A stretch of DNA of 64,000 bases, taken from Anthoceros angustus. Lineage: Eukaryota; Streptophyta; Anthocerotopsida; Anthocerotales; Anthocerotaceae. The stretch's first letter is position 1. Each line of letters starts with the position of its first letter. The DNA lies in NCBI GenBank assembly GCA_010909165.1, contig VJWM01000126.1:248001-312000 (forward strand), given 5' to 3'. The translations under genes and the position numbers were made by a program. This document shows positions 47,432 through 59,500 of the stretch, piece by piece. The notes beneath the pieces were generated by a model. The model was not told the origin of the DNA. It searched no databases and saw nothing but the letters and a program-made list of their open reading frames with translations.

Positions 47432-48741
47432 TCTCATGCATCTTGAGAGTCTCTCTCAAACCAGGAAGGAATTTTATTGTCTCTTGTTGCTGCTTGCATA
47501 ACAAGCATTTTCATATCATAATGTAGTATTTATTTCATATAATACAAATTTTTATTGTAAGCCAAAACATGAAGTTTTGTAATGACAGCAGTGTTTGCAG
47601 TATTTGACAGGCATGTTATTTCATTTCTTTCTCAGCAAAAGATATACATATAGATAATCTTTTAGAAAGTCGGAATATGTAGGAGCTGCCAATAGTTAGT
47701 TTGTACTTAGAAAACATACTGGCCTTGAGTCTAATTCTCTCGGTGGCTATCTTAGGAGTGTGAAGTTCTCTTGCCTTTTGTGTTTTCAATCTGGCAGCTG
47801 CAATGATCCATCTTAGGAGTGTGAAGTTCTCTTGCCTTTTGTGTTTTCCAGCTGCAATGATCCCATCTTAGGAGTGTGAAGTTCTCTTGCCTTTTGTGTT
47901 TTCAACCTAGCAGCTGCAATGACCCATCTTAGGAGTGTGAAATTCTCTTGCCTTTTGTGTTTTCAACCTAGGAGCTGTAATGACCCAGGAAGAAGATGCT
48001 GTCTAGAGATGTTTGTAGAAAGATGATTGCTGACCCACCCTTGGATTTGTGTGATTTTGGAAACTCGTTGCCGCTTCGCGGACTAGAGCTCATGTGCTGG
48101 CAACATACATGCATGGTTGCCATCTTAGGTCTTTGTGGATACTATCATTGTAACATGTGTGTGCCCTGCATCAGTGACCCAGGCATCTGACCTAGACCCT
48201 AAGGCCAGGGGCTTGCCTATCACGTTAAGGAAGAGGAGGACGATGGAAATGGAAGTAGACTTGGAATGTAGGTCATGGAGTGAAGGGCGGTTGAAATAGA
48301 AGGGATGTGGAAAAGGAAGGGAGTGGTAGCGGAGGTGGGCTATTCGGGGATATCAGCGTTCGATAAATAAGTCCCCTTGAAGATCTTGAGGCAGCCCAGC
48401 CCAGCCCAGCCCAGCATTCTCAGTCACACACCACGCGTCTGACAGAGGTTGGCCCGGGGGTTTGCCTTGTGCGCTGTCCCTCCTGGACGTACATTCAATC
48501 AACAAGGAAGAAGGTGGTGCTGGCTTGGCTCCCTCCTGCCCCCGGAATGGCATGGTCACGGCGGGTGTAATGCTGGTGGGTGGGTGCCCACTCTGAGGCT
48601 GAGACGCATCCTCCGATGGCCGACCCCGGCGGCCAAGGCAACAGCAGCAGCAGTAGCAGCAGCACCAGGAGCAGCAGCAGAGAGGCCGCCATGACCCAGC
48701 CCCTGGCCGGCAGGTAGCCAGGCCCGCATTGGGAACGCTTG
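47432..48741. other. Intergenic spacer upstream of the ABC transporter gene
   Basis: AT-rich on the left, GC-rich toward the transporter. It holds the 61-bp tandem array and a short run of CCCAG units near 48,390. No gene is supported. A 3'-end region of an unseen plus-strand transcript and the transporter promoter are expected here. Confidence 0.5.
47749..47988. repeat. Four tandem units of about 61 bp
   Basis: Units start at 47,749, 47,810, 47,865 and 47,926 with ATCTTAGGAGTGTGAA(G/A)TTCTC and continue TTGCCTTTTGTGTTTTC and GCTG(C/T)AATGA. One unit is shortened by about 6 bp. Confidence 0.9.
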
Positions 48742-50988
48742 ATGGAGGCGCCGGTGCACGATGCCGTGCTCTCGTGGCCGCGCCCGGCTTCCAAGCTCGC
48801 CCTCCGCGGCCCCGCCCGCATGCTCGCCTTCGACTCCAGACTGGGCGTGGGGGTGGCCGTGGGGAAGAAGGTGAAATGGCGCATGGTGTGGTCCTGCGAC
48901 GTCCGCGCCTCGCCCCACAGCAATGGGTTGTGCGGGAATTGCAGGAAAGGGCACCAGCAGCAGCAGTGCGGGAGATCGCGCCTTGTGGGTCGTCCGGGGA
49001 ATGGCTGGATCGTGTGTGCGGCAGCGGCTGGGGACTGCGATGGTGCGGCAAACGGCGCCCTGGGGGGGCACAGGCATGGGGTTAGGGGAGGGCATGGCCA
49101 TGGGGACGGCAAGGGTTTGGTGGGTCACGTGACGGCGTGGTGGGGCGTGGCCAGCGGCGTGCTCCCGTACGGAGTGTGGTGGAAGGTGGGGGAGCTCGGG
49201 GGGGAGAGGGATGAGGAGGCGGAGCGGAAGCGGATCAGCCTGGGGCTGGCCATGAAGAGGTTGTGGGTTTTCATCGCCCCGGACAAGGTGCTGATTGCAA
49301 CCGCGTTTGCGTCTCTCGTGGTGGCGGCGTTGTCGGAGATCTCCATCCCGCACTTCGTGGCGGCCACCATCTTCTCGGCCCAGAGCGGGTCGGGGGCGCA
49401 GTTCAGGAGGAACGCGCAGCTGCTGGCTCTGCTGAGCTGCACCTACGGGCTCTTCAGCGGGCTGCGGGGGGCGTGCTTCGGGATTGCGAACCAGATCCTG
49501 GTGAGGAGGATTCGGGAGAGGCTGTACAGCACGCTCTTCAGCCAGGAGATTGCGTTCTTCGACACGGAGGCCGTGGGGTCGCTCACCAGCCGGCTGGGGT
49601 CCGACTGCCAGCAGGTGTCGAGGATCATCGGGAACGACCTTAACATTATGTTCAGGAACGCGCTTCAGGGGATCGGGTCGCTGGTGTACCTCACCAGCCT
49701 GTCGTGGCAGCTGGCGCTGTCCACCTTCAGCATCTGTCTGCTCATGTGGTCTTTCATGATGTTCTACGGGCATTACCAGAGGAATGCGGCCAAGGCGGCC
49801 CAGGACACCATGGCTTCCGCCAACGAGGTTGCAGAGGAGGCCTTGTCTCTGGCTAGGGTTGTGAGGACGTTCGGGACGGAGCGGGAGGAGCTGGAGAGGT
49901 ACAGCAAGTGGTCGCAGAAGCTGGAGGATATTAATCTGCGGCAGAACGTGGCTTATGGGCTGTGGACGTGGAGCTCCAACACCTTGTACAATGCCACGCA
50001 GGTGGTGGCGTTGGTGCTGGGAGGAGGGTTTGTGATGAAGGGGTTCATCAATGCTGAGCAGCTGACGAAGTTCATTTTGTATTCGGAATGGGTGGTGCAT
50101 TCGACTTGGTGGGTGGGGAATCACTGGGCTTCGTTGATGCAGGCTATTGGTTCTAGTGAGAAGGTTTTTCAGCTCATGGATTTGCCTCCTTGTAAGGAGC
50201 AGAGCAATGCTGGGGAGCGGCTGCCGGATATGAAGGGGTGCATTCAGTTCAAGGATGTGTCGTTCAGGTATCCTGCTCGGCCTCAGGTGCCTGTCCTGAG
50301 GAATGTGAACTTCACCATATATCCTGGGGAGCTGGTGGCGGTTGTGGGCCTGAGTGGGAGCGGGAAGAGCACCCTGATTGGGCTGCTGCTGCATCACTAC
50401 GAGCCGCACAACGGGCAGATTCTCATCGACGGGGTGCCTCTCAGTGCTCTGGACGTCAAGTGGTTTAGGAAGCAGCTGGGGGTGGTTAGTCAGGAGCCTC
50501 GGCTGTTCAGCATGGACATCGCTAACAACATAACTTATGGGTGTGACAGAGCTGCTGTCACGCAAGTAGATATCGAGAGAGCTGCGAAGCTGGCAAACGC
50601 CCATGATTTTATACAGGCATTGCCGGATGGATATAGGACTGTAGTGGACAACGTCCGGTTGAGTGGCGGACAGAAGCAGCGGATCGCTATTGCCAGGGCT
50701 CTGATTCGGGAGCCTACAATTTTGATTCTGGATGAAGCCACCAGCGCCCTCGACTCCGAGAGCGAGCACCTCGTCCAGAAAGCCCTAGATGTGGCCATGA
50801 GAGGGAGCGGGAAGCGCAAGCGGACGGTGCTTGTCATCGCCCACAGGCTCTCCACCATCAGAGCTGCCGATCGGATCATCGTCATGCACCAGGGCCAGGT
50901 GGTGGAGATGGGCAGCCACGATGACCTCATCTCCTTGGATGGCCAGTATGCCAGACTCACGCAGAGGCAGCTCACTTCCCTGCCTTAG
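48742..50988 (+). CDS. ABC half-transporter, TAP/ABCB26-like (plastid type)
   Basis: An intronless gene for a 748-residue half-transporter with one membrane domain followed by one ATPase domain. The ATG at 48,742 is the first in frame. Residues 1-150 are low in acidic residues and poorly conserved, which fits a plastid transit peptide (inference). Transmembrane helices lie roughly at 170-450. The ATPase shows the Walker A motif GLSGSGKST (536-544), the Q-loop glutamine in VSQEPRLF (Q584), the signature LSGGQ (640-644), Walker B with catalytic glutamate ILDEATSALD (D664-E665) and the switch histidine in IAHRLS (H701). All key residues are intact, so an active homodimer is likely. Plant TAP1/ABCB26 proteins are chloroplast-predicted with no settled substrate. 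Lack of introns contrasts with its neighbours and could reflect retroposition or ancient ancestry. Confidence 0.9.
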   Translation: MEAPVHDAVLSWPRPASKLALRGPARMLAFDSRLGVGVAVGKKVKWRMVWSCDVRASPHSNGLCGNCRKGHQQQQCGRSRLVGRPGNGWIVCAAAAGDCDGAANGALGGHRHGVRGGHGHGDGKGLVGHVTAWWGVASGVLPYGVWWKVGELGGERDEEAERKRISLGLAMKRLWVFIAPDKVLIATAFASLVVAALSEISIPHFVAATIFSAQSGSGAQFRRNAQLLALLSCTYGLFSGLRGACFGIANQILVRRIRERLYSTLFSQEIAFFDTEAVGSLTSRLGSDCQQVSRIIGNDLNIMFRNALQGIGSLVYLTSLSWQLALSTFSICLLMWSFMMFYGHYQRNAAKAAQDTMASANEVAEEALSLARVVRTFGTEREELERYSKWSQKLEDINLRQNVAYGLWTWSSNTLYNATQVVALVLGGGFVMKGFINAEQLTKFILYSEWVVHSTWWVGNHWASLMQAIGSSEKVFQLMDLPPCKEQSNAGERLPDMKGCIQFKDVSFRYPARPQVPVLRNVNFTIYPGELVAVVGLSGSGKSTLIGLLLHHYEPHNGQILIDGVPLSALDVKWFRKQLGVVSQEPRLFSMDIANNITYGCDRAAVTQVDIERAAKLANAHDFIQALPDGYRTVVDNVRLSGGQKQRIAIARALIREPTILILDEATSALDSESEHLVQKALDVAMRGSGKRKRTVLVIAHRLSTIRAADRIIVMHQGQVVEMGSHDDLISLDGQYARLTQRQLTSLP

Positions 50989-51447
50989 AGTAATTCTTCT
51001 ACGAAAATTACTTTTATGTACATGTGTACTTGATATTGTTGCCTAACATGTCCCGCAAGGGAACAAACAGGCCAACATGCCATCAGGCTTACAGGCTTGG
51101 CTTGTGCTGCCCACCACATTCAATGCGGGAAGCATTCTTTTCCCCTCCCCTAGTCCGTTGAAACGTTTGCCAATCGCAGAATGACGAGGCGGGTTTCGGG
51201 ATTCTCCAGGCAGCATACTCTTCGACCGATTGTAAACCATGGAAAATCGAAATGTGCACGACTATTCCTCAGAGTCTTGCTCAAGCGTCATCAAAGTTAG
51301 CCAACTTTCTTCCACACAATCAAAACTTGGTCTTACAAAGACCTACATATCAAAGTTGATAAAAATGTAAGACCAACATATCAAAGTTGATAAAAATGTA
51401 AGACCAACATATCAAAGTTGATAAAAAAGGATCGCGTCTCATGAAAG
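50989..51447. other. Spacer with a 31-bp triplicate
   Basis: The 3' side of the transporter gene and the 3' side of the tRNA face each other here. Three 31-bp units (ACATATCAAAGTTGATAAAAATGTAAGACCA type) start at 51,345, 51,376 and 51,407. Nothing else is seen. Confidence 0.6.
51345..51430. repeat. Three tandem 31-bp units
   Basis: The units are nearly identical and end 18 bp before the tRNA gene. The last one runs into the A6 tract that acts as T6 on the tRNA strand. Confidence 0.9.
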
Positions 51448-51519
51448 TTCCGTAACCGGGGCTCGAACCCGGGTCGCCTGGGTGAAAGCCAGGTATCCTA
51501 ACCACTAGACTATTACGGA
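51448..51519 (-). tRNA. trnE-UUC: tRNA-Glu (UUC)
   Basis: 72 nt that fold into a full cloverleaf: acceptor stem TCCGTAA/TTACGGA with discriminator A, an anticodon stem CCTGG/CCAGG around loop CTTTCAC, and a T arm CCGGG-TTCGAGC-CCCGG. Internal A-box (TAGTCTAGTGG) and B-box (GGTTCGAGCCC) are present. A T6 run 19 bp downstream on the same strand should stop RNA polymerase III. CCA is not encoded, as expected for a nuclear gene. Confidence 0.96.
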
Positions 51520-51589
51520 TTTCCTGGCAATTACCGTGTCTTGCAAAATAATTGTTTGTTAAAACATTTTATCTGCGTTCTATCCTTCC

Positions 51590-52440
51590 TAGGTGACACT
51601 CTCTGGCACTCTCTATGGCCCAACACTCCAGTGGAAGCTCTCTGTCTCTGCTTGCATTGTCAAGGGGGTGACATCTACATGTGAGGTTCGGAGGAGGTTC
51701 AAACATCCTTTCTTCGGCCCCACATTGCATATAAGAAGTCCGTCCCCCTTGCCATCTTTCTTGCAGAGTTTACCACTTTCCTGCTTGAACTTGAGGGCCT
51801 ATTTCGGCTAACCAACTTCCTATACCGCCTCTACTCTTTAGAAGAAGCCCAGTCTAACCACCCCACCTCCGCTCCCTCATACCTCCTTCTTGCATTTCAA
51901 TCATCCCGGAAGTTAGCCTCCTTAGGAAACAAGACCTGTTGGTATGCCCAGTCTTCTTCCTGGCTGGAGAAGTTTGGATTCTGTCCCAAGAGTCTTCCTG
52001 CCCACCCCCTCTTTCAATTCCTTCCCCCTCCTCTGAATAAGTCCATCCGTCTTGAGCTGCAAACCACCTATTTGTCTTATACCTGGTCTCCTATCTCTCC
52101 CTTACCCACTAAGCTAGAAACTTACAAACAACTTTTTTGTATTCTCTCCGACTCTGGGAAACCAATGCTTCCTCTCTATCTCCGCAGCCATGTGTCCTTC
52201 AAGCTTAGGATGATTATGGGTCATCTTCGGGTAGGGTCCCACCACCTTAGGGTTGAGACTGATAGATGGCTGCGCCCAAAGCCACCTAAGGAGACCCGAA
52301 TATGCAGGTTATGCAACAGGGATGTTGAGACTGAGGAACACTTTGTTTTCCTCTATCCCATATATGAAGATATCAGGCATACATTTATCAATCTATTTAC
52401 AACATCGATCTTCACTCGGGGTTTTCAATTTTCCTGACCC
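51590..52440 (+). pseudogene. LINE (non-LTR retrotransposon) 3' remnant
   Basis: An open plus-strand frame of over 200 codons without a clear start runs from about 51,790 to 52,437. It encodes the end of a LINE reverse-transcriptase protein. The recognisable part is LRVGSHHLRVETDRWL, then RICRLCNRDVETEEHFVF, the C-terminal zinc-binding segment of plant LINE proteins. The last cysteine is replaced by tyrosine (LYPIYEDI). The polymerase core is absent, consistent with 5' truncation during insertion. No poly-A tail is seen. It lies upstream of the tRNA gene, in the opposite direction. Confidence 0.65.
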
Positions 52441-53569
52441 TATTATTGCAGGAGTTTGCTTGAAACAAATGTGGGAAATGAGGACCAACCAAATTCAACT
52501 TCTCAACTTGTCGGATATTTGATTATGCCTCACAGCACTAATCTCAATGCCTAACTCAGAATAGCAGTTAAATTTCATTATAGTCTCTATGTATATTTAT
52601 CATATCAACGGAAATCCGTCCTTAGTGGACTTAAATAAAATTCTTCTTCTTCTCTTCTTCTTTTCCTCCTTCTACTTCGATGCCTGTGTCGTCCTATTTC
52701 ATCTCGTTAGGCAGCCCCTCTTCCCATTTCATGTCCTCCCCATTCACGATTCACTAGGGGTGAAGCATTCCTTTTCTTTTGAAAGGAGAAACTCCATATC
52801 GGAAAGGCCCGAAGAGTATGACCTCCGAATCCCGTCTTTGGAAACTTGCAATTGCAAATTCTCACCGATGTAAGTACATGAAGAGGCAGGCAGTCATATT
52901 ACCCATAGCCAACAGGCGACATTCATGTCGTCTGAAGTTGGAAAGCATGGCGCACCCTCAAGCCAGATACGAAATCTGTCATTGTTGTTGTTTGAAAATC
53001 GAAACCATCAAAGGCTCTGCAGTCTGCATTGGCATTCAATCGAGTGTCCGGCGGACGTACTGTACACACATACTCTATCCCCATTCGTACACAACTGAAT
53101 TCTGGTAAGCGGCGGCAGGGAATTAAGTGCACTCTTAACGGCGTTAAGCCAGTCTCGGAGACAGTCACAAGAAGGAACACGAGCCGGTCCACCCAGTTTC
53201 GTAATTCTGTCATGGGCTGTGGACATTGACGTCATGCAGGATGTCATCATGCCTCTTGTATAATCGGTGAAGTTGGCCTGAAGGCACCTCCTGCCTGTGG
53301 AGCCAGTGGACCAGTCTTCGGACGCTTTGATTCGTCTGTTTCCAGAGAAACAGACAATGCATGGTCGTTACTGGGAGTCTCATACAGCAAGGCTCGTTTG
53401 TAGTCTGAATTCGGCTGTTGTTAGCGAGTAAACTGTTTGCAACTCGGAACATGCTCGACGTTTGGTGTGTTTATCAGGTCGGGGGAGGTGAACGTTGAAG
53501 ATTGAATGCAAATTTGTTCAAGTTTCTTGACTCTGGAAGAGCTTTCTTCCACCCACGAGACGAATCAGC
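52441..53569. other. Intergenic spacer and promoter region of the giant gene
   Basis: No coding series is found. A pyrimidine-rich (CTT)n stretch lies at about 52,640-52,675. The promoter of the following gene should lie in the last few hundred bases; no clear TATA box is visible. Confidence 0.5.
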
Positions 53570-56500
53570 ATGGTGTCCTTGGAGGAGAAGTGGAACTCGC
53601 CGGAATGGAGAAGCGGTAGGACTCTACGGAGTGAGAATGTGCAGGAAAATACTAGAGGGAAGGGGAGAAAGAAGGGAGCAGAACAGCACCAGAGGCTACC
53701 AATTGACGACCACCGGGTGAAGATTTTGGACCATATCTGCAGGCATCGAGTTACGTTTATCCAGGTACATTTGTGAGTATGCGGTGCATTGTGCATTGTG
53801 CATTGGTTTGCATCACTTTGTTTCAGTTCCTGTGTCGCATCAATTACAGCACTTGAGTGGGCAATGCTCCTCTTTGTGTGGCTGCAGGGAGACCCTGGGT
53901 GCGGGAAGAGCACGGCTGTGCCACAATTTCTACTGGATGATACTCGCCGTCGTGTGGGAGAAGTGAAGGTTGTGGTTACTCAACCACGGCGTATTGCAGC
54001 CATATCCTTGGCCAAACGGGTTGCCCAAATGAGAAATCAGAATGTAGGAGGTGAAGTTGGGTACTGTGTTTCCAACGATCACGTAACAGGTGGAGAGCAC
54101 ACCAGGCTTTTGTACGTGACTAGTGGGTATTTGCTGGAGGTAAGTGCCCTTTTGGACCTGTATGCTGGGCTGCTGTGGACTCGGTCTACAGCTTGCAGAC
54201 TCCATTAATATTGTTCTCCCAAACAAACGTCAGAAGAGGAATCTGTATTGTAGCAGCAGCTAGAACTGGCAGCTGGTGGCTGAATGCCAGCCTTGTTGGT
54301 CATGTGCAGTGGCTTAGTTGTCAGTGGGACAAGACGAGGCCTTTACAAGAATGCATGTCTCATCTGATACTGGATGAGGTGCATGAGGGAACCCCTCAGC
54401 AGGATTTGCTGATGCTCCTTGTGAAAAAACTCTTACAGTACGGCCAAGGAGCCTCCTACAATGGCTTCCCCAAGATCATCATAATGTCAGCGACACTGCA
54501 AGTGAAGCCTTTCCGTGACTACTTCGCTGCCCTCTCTCAGCAGTTCAGCATCAGCAAGAGAGGCTCCGATGGACCAACCATCCCGGCTTGCATGGACGAC
54601 ACCTTGCATGTTGGAGCGAATAGATTTTCTGTGGACATAGTTTTTCTGGAGGAGATTTTGCAAGCCATCCCGACCCTTAGTACTGGAGGGAAGGAGATTG
54701 TACGAAGGCTCCTCAAATTCCCAGCCAACGGTGAGTCCTTTCCCAATTTTGCATACCCTCTTGTGGTGCACCTTGTGAGCCAGACTGCAAAGGTGGGGGA
54801 TGCAGTGCTAGTGTTTGTGCCTGGCCTGGTCGACATTGTTCGGCTGCAAGAGGAATTCAGACGCCAGTCAAGTGGAGCAGGAGAAAAACGTTTGGAAACG
54901 TTCTTGTTGCATTCCCTGCTTGAGAAAGAAGAGCAGGCGGCGGTGCTGCAGCCACCGTCTCCAGGTATTACCAGAGTATCATGTCACTAGACACACTTCT
55001 TCTCAAACGAGGGAGTGGTAAGCATCTGACCAAGGCTTTGGAACGGAACCTCTTGCAGGAGCTGCCAAAGTAGTGATTGCCACAGACATTGCTGAGAGCA
55101 GCATCACCATCCCAGGAGTCAGATTCGTGATTGACATGGGAATGCAGAAGACCATGTCTTTCGACAGGTCTGTCGGGGTTGAGAGGCTGTCCTGCTCCTG
55201 GTGCACAAAAGCTTCTGCAACGCAAAGGGCTGGGAGGGTTGGTCGTCTCTACCCAGGCACAGTGATTCGCCTGTACACCCGAGAAAAGTATGATCATTTC
55301 CAGGCAAGCTGCTTTTCCTATAACCACCTGATTGTAAGTGCTGAAGGTGGTGACACGAGGGACTCTGGTCTTTCCATATCTACCTTGAACTGGTCCTTGC
55401 AAGCATGTTTTTGTTTTCCTATCTGACACCAGTTTCCAGGACTATGCTGTGTCCAAAATTCGAGAAGAAGAGGTTGAATACGCCTTGCTCAAGCTCTTGA
55501 GCAACTTTACCGCGTTTGGCCCACCTACACAGCTTATTCAAGAAACGATAAACCCTCCTGAGCCAACGCTGGTAGTCGATGCTATGAGAGCTCTGAGAAG
55601 TGCAGGAGCCTTGATTTATTCCGATCAGAACAACTTCTATGATGCTAAGCTTACAACAATTGGACGCTTGGCCAAATGCCTGGCAGGCGATGTGAAGGTG
55701 GCCAAGCTTGTGATGAATGGTCTGGTCCTGAAATGCTCACCTGACTGTATTGTAATGGCAGCAACATCGGAAACTGAGAAGGAGGACATATTCAATCGCT
55801 ATCAGATCCACCAGAGCCAAAGGTAACACTCATATTGAATCCGACCTGAAACCAGCTCACAGTCCTATGACAACCGTAGATCAATCTTACATTTAAGGCA
55901 CTGTTTTACTGTGCACAGTGATCCCCTGAAGCACCAACAAAATGTGTGTGACTCCTTCAAGATTAGAAAGAGGTTTGACAAGGGCCATTATAGTGAGCTC
56001 CTAATGTACCGCCAAGTATATATCGAGGGTCAGCGAAATCAATTCAGCAGAAAATGGATGGAGCAGAACCACCTAAGCTTTGCTCGCTTCCAACTATTCA
56101 CTTGGAGGATTGCAAAATATGCCAGAAACGTTTCAGAATTCCTTCAGGGCCACAATTTGTCAGAAGGAATGAGTTTCGAGCTACAGAAGCTCAGACTCCT
56201 TGCGCAACATGGGAAGGGCTACACGTTGGATTCATTTATATTCCGAGAGGACTTGACAATGGTTAAGCTTGCCATTACTGCAGCATTTATAGACTGCCTG
56301 GTTATCGGGGATGTTGCTAACAGTAGGCAAGCAGTGAATGAGCTGAAAGAACTAGAGAAAGCAGGACTTCCTCCCTCCTCCTCATTCAGGTTGAATGGAC
56401 TCGATTCAACTCCGGTGAATGTTGAGGAGCTAGGCAAAGTGCTTCAGGTATGCTATGTCAGATCCAAGCCACAGAGTGTTAGAGCGTAGTCACCTGCCAC

Positions 56501-59500
56501 CAAAGTACTGGACATGATGATGTATCACCTGCTTGACTCGCACGAAAATGACTGTGTTGTTGGACCTGTTCAGGTGATAGGACCCGTTGCTAAGATTGTA
56601 CGAAGTCCAACTCAAAATGGAGCAGCTCTAATCCAATGTTACGACACAGGAAGTCACAGAAACTGTGCTGAGTTTGTCGTCAAAGACCTTCCCGAAAGTG
56701 GCCTGTTATTGTTTCATATGCCGAGAGCAGTCACCTCCAAACGCACAACGATAGTGCATCTTGCTGGGCAAGACGGATGCAGCGAAAGACACATAGGCCG
56801 ACCCTCTAAAAGCAGGCAAATTAGGTGGTCTACCACACTCAATGGACACACCGTCAAGGTGAAGTTTGACAGCAGCAGCATACAGGAGCCAGCGTTCGAG
56901 ATGAGGACAAGGGGAGAGGTAAACTTTCATCTTGGTGTGGCTCGCCAACTCTTCGGGACAACTCTAAAGGACAAAGTAATCGCACACTATGTAACCATCT
57001 TGCCATCTCAAAACCTGTTCTCAGTCCTGGCTATATTGCTATGTTGGCCTCCAGGGGAACATGGTTTAGAGCTTCGAATGGATACCCGTAGCCAGAGGGT
57101 CTACTGTGTCCGGATAGGGCCAAGACTGAACCTTTCCCTGGCACCTAGGTACCTCATCTTAAAGCAACTTGATCTTATTGAAGAAGCTCGCATCAAAATG
57201 CAGAGAGTGATGGCGGGTGCACCGGTAGAGGGAAATCTTGAGATGGACATAATGAAGATCCTCATGTCTGATTCAAATCAGAAGCATCAACCCGTAATGG
57301 CCCCACAACTAGGGCCTTGGGTTGGGTATCTCTTTGTGAGAAGTTCCCAAGAATGCAAGGTGAAGATTTCAATGGACGGTGCAAAGCACTTCAACAGTGT
57401 CCACCAAGGAAAAGCGGGTAAAGCTGCCCAGCAATCAGTAAAATCGGTAGCACCCCTACATGTGCCTTCTGTGGAGAGTATGTCAACCAAATCCAAGAAG
57501 AACACTTTTGAACAGAAAAGGGTTTATATTCCTAAGGGCACTGGGGCAGGAACCAACCGATTGCAGCAAAACGTTAAGGAGATACTTGCTGACATATCTT
57601 CAGACGAAGTAGTCCAGAGTTCTGGACAGTCCGTGACTGGAGCACAAAGTCCTCTGCTTATCCTTTGTATAGATGAATCAAACTACGATGCAACCCAGAA
57701 AAAAGTCCCAGTCCTTGACTCACTACCCACGGAAGACATGGCTAGCATGCCCCATGAGTGTTCTAGTGCAGCAACTGACCGACTGCAGCAAGGAGTTAAG
57801 GAAGCACTTGCTGATGTGTCTTTAGATGAAGTAGTCGAAAGTTCTGAACATTCCGTTAGTGAAGCATGTAAACCACTTCTGCCCGTGGAAGACAAGGCCA
57901 TCATACCCAATGAGTCATGGGACAAGGCTACCATATCGAATGACCTACGCGAGATTCTAAATACAGTTACACCCGACATTCAGACCCTGCACACTGCTTT
58001 CCAGCTGGTTGATCCAAGTCTCGGCCTGCAGATGGTGCATAATTGGACTTCAGGGGAGCGGTCGCATAATCAAAAGTTTTTCTCTCTATTAAGGGAGTTG
58101 GTCCTGATGTACCAATCAAGACAGGGGAAATCATTGGACTGCGATGTTCCGTCTGTTGTAGAGATCGTGCATAAGGAGAAACGAAAGCTTGTCAACAACA
58201 AACAGCAGGTACAGAATCGTTCATCATGATGTCTGTGAATGACCAGCCCTGGTATGCAAACTGTCCAGCTGACTAACATTGTTTGAAAGTGCAGATGCAA
58301 GTCGAAACATGGTACCACTCACTATGCAATCCGGACAAATCAGAGATGATGCCATTGACCACTTGGGGCACCGCTCCAGGTGAAACAGTGCAAGTTGACA
58401 AGCAAGAAGCTCAGTCATTCATCAGGCAACCAAATGCCACTACAATCAGCAAACAGCTTTCACTCACTCTACATCAGAGAAGCTTTCTTCTGAAGAGGTT
58501 GAAAAGTCAGCCTGTTCCTCAGGTGGACATTTCTGTTCCTAATGTGGCATCCAAAAGCAGCTTAGTGATGGTGTTCGGACCACCCTTGCAAGTGGAGAAG
58601 GCTTTGCAGTGGATCAGGTCTACGGTTCTTGAGCACAAGCCAGGAAAATGGGCAAGTAACAAGACATATTTGGACTCCCAAGACAGGCACCAGAGGATTC
58701 ATTTTGTGGCGATAAGTCCCTCTCGAGACAGGCTGACTGCATTAAAAGAATATTCAGAGTGTGTTCTACAGCTGGCTCAAGGAGCTAGTTGCCCTTTGGA
58801 TGTCAAAGCTCCATCCCTGTACCTTCCTGAAATCTCAAGGGACTTTGATGATGCTCTGCAGAAGGTGAACCCGGGGACAAAAGTGGAGATGCAGGGGAGG
58901 CTCGGAAGGATAATTTTCAGCCATAGGGAAAGGGAGAAGGACTCTTTACCATATGACTTCAGTCAGCCACCAGACATCTTCATCCGTCTTTTGTCAGAAA
59001 GAAAAGTGAACAAGCAGCGGTTTGATGACACAATCGAAAGTCAGGAGTTTGGCTACCTAAGGGCAGCCCTCTCCGTTTGTCGCCCAAAAAGAATCTTCAG
59101 ACAACGGTCCGTCGTTCTGCTGGTGTCCAGTTTGCAGAGGCAATCCGAAGACGAAGGGGTGAGAAAGCTTACCATAGTTGAGTCTGACAGCCAACCAGGG
59201 AAACATATTTTGCAGTTTGTGCAACAAAGAGAAAGACTTGCAACAGCAGACATCGTTCGACTACATGCAGGAGCAGTACATGCAGACATACGAGTTTCTA
59301 TGACGGTACGTACTTACAGAAAGATTTCTCCAGTTTCCAGAAACGAGAGACTGCTTGTCCCTGCTTGATATAAACTCTGTTCCTTGATGTTGCAGACCAC
59401 AGTGCAGAAAGGAATGACGAAGGAAGACCAAGAATTTGTGAATGGTATCGAGAGAAGAGGTGCTGTGCTGTGGTTTCCACCTCTACCCTATGTAGTGCAC

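Noticed and set aside
48556-50769. 737-codon open frame on the minus strand opposite the ABC transporter
   Set aside because: It is the complement of a GC-rich coding region with strong codon bias. It has no domain, and the plus strand carries all ABC motifs in order.
54175-54309. Coding sequence before exon 3 of the giant gene
   Set aside because: The frame is open but lies between a GT donor and an AG acceptor. Splicing it out joins the helicase strand YLLE directly to the segment leading to DEVH.
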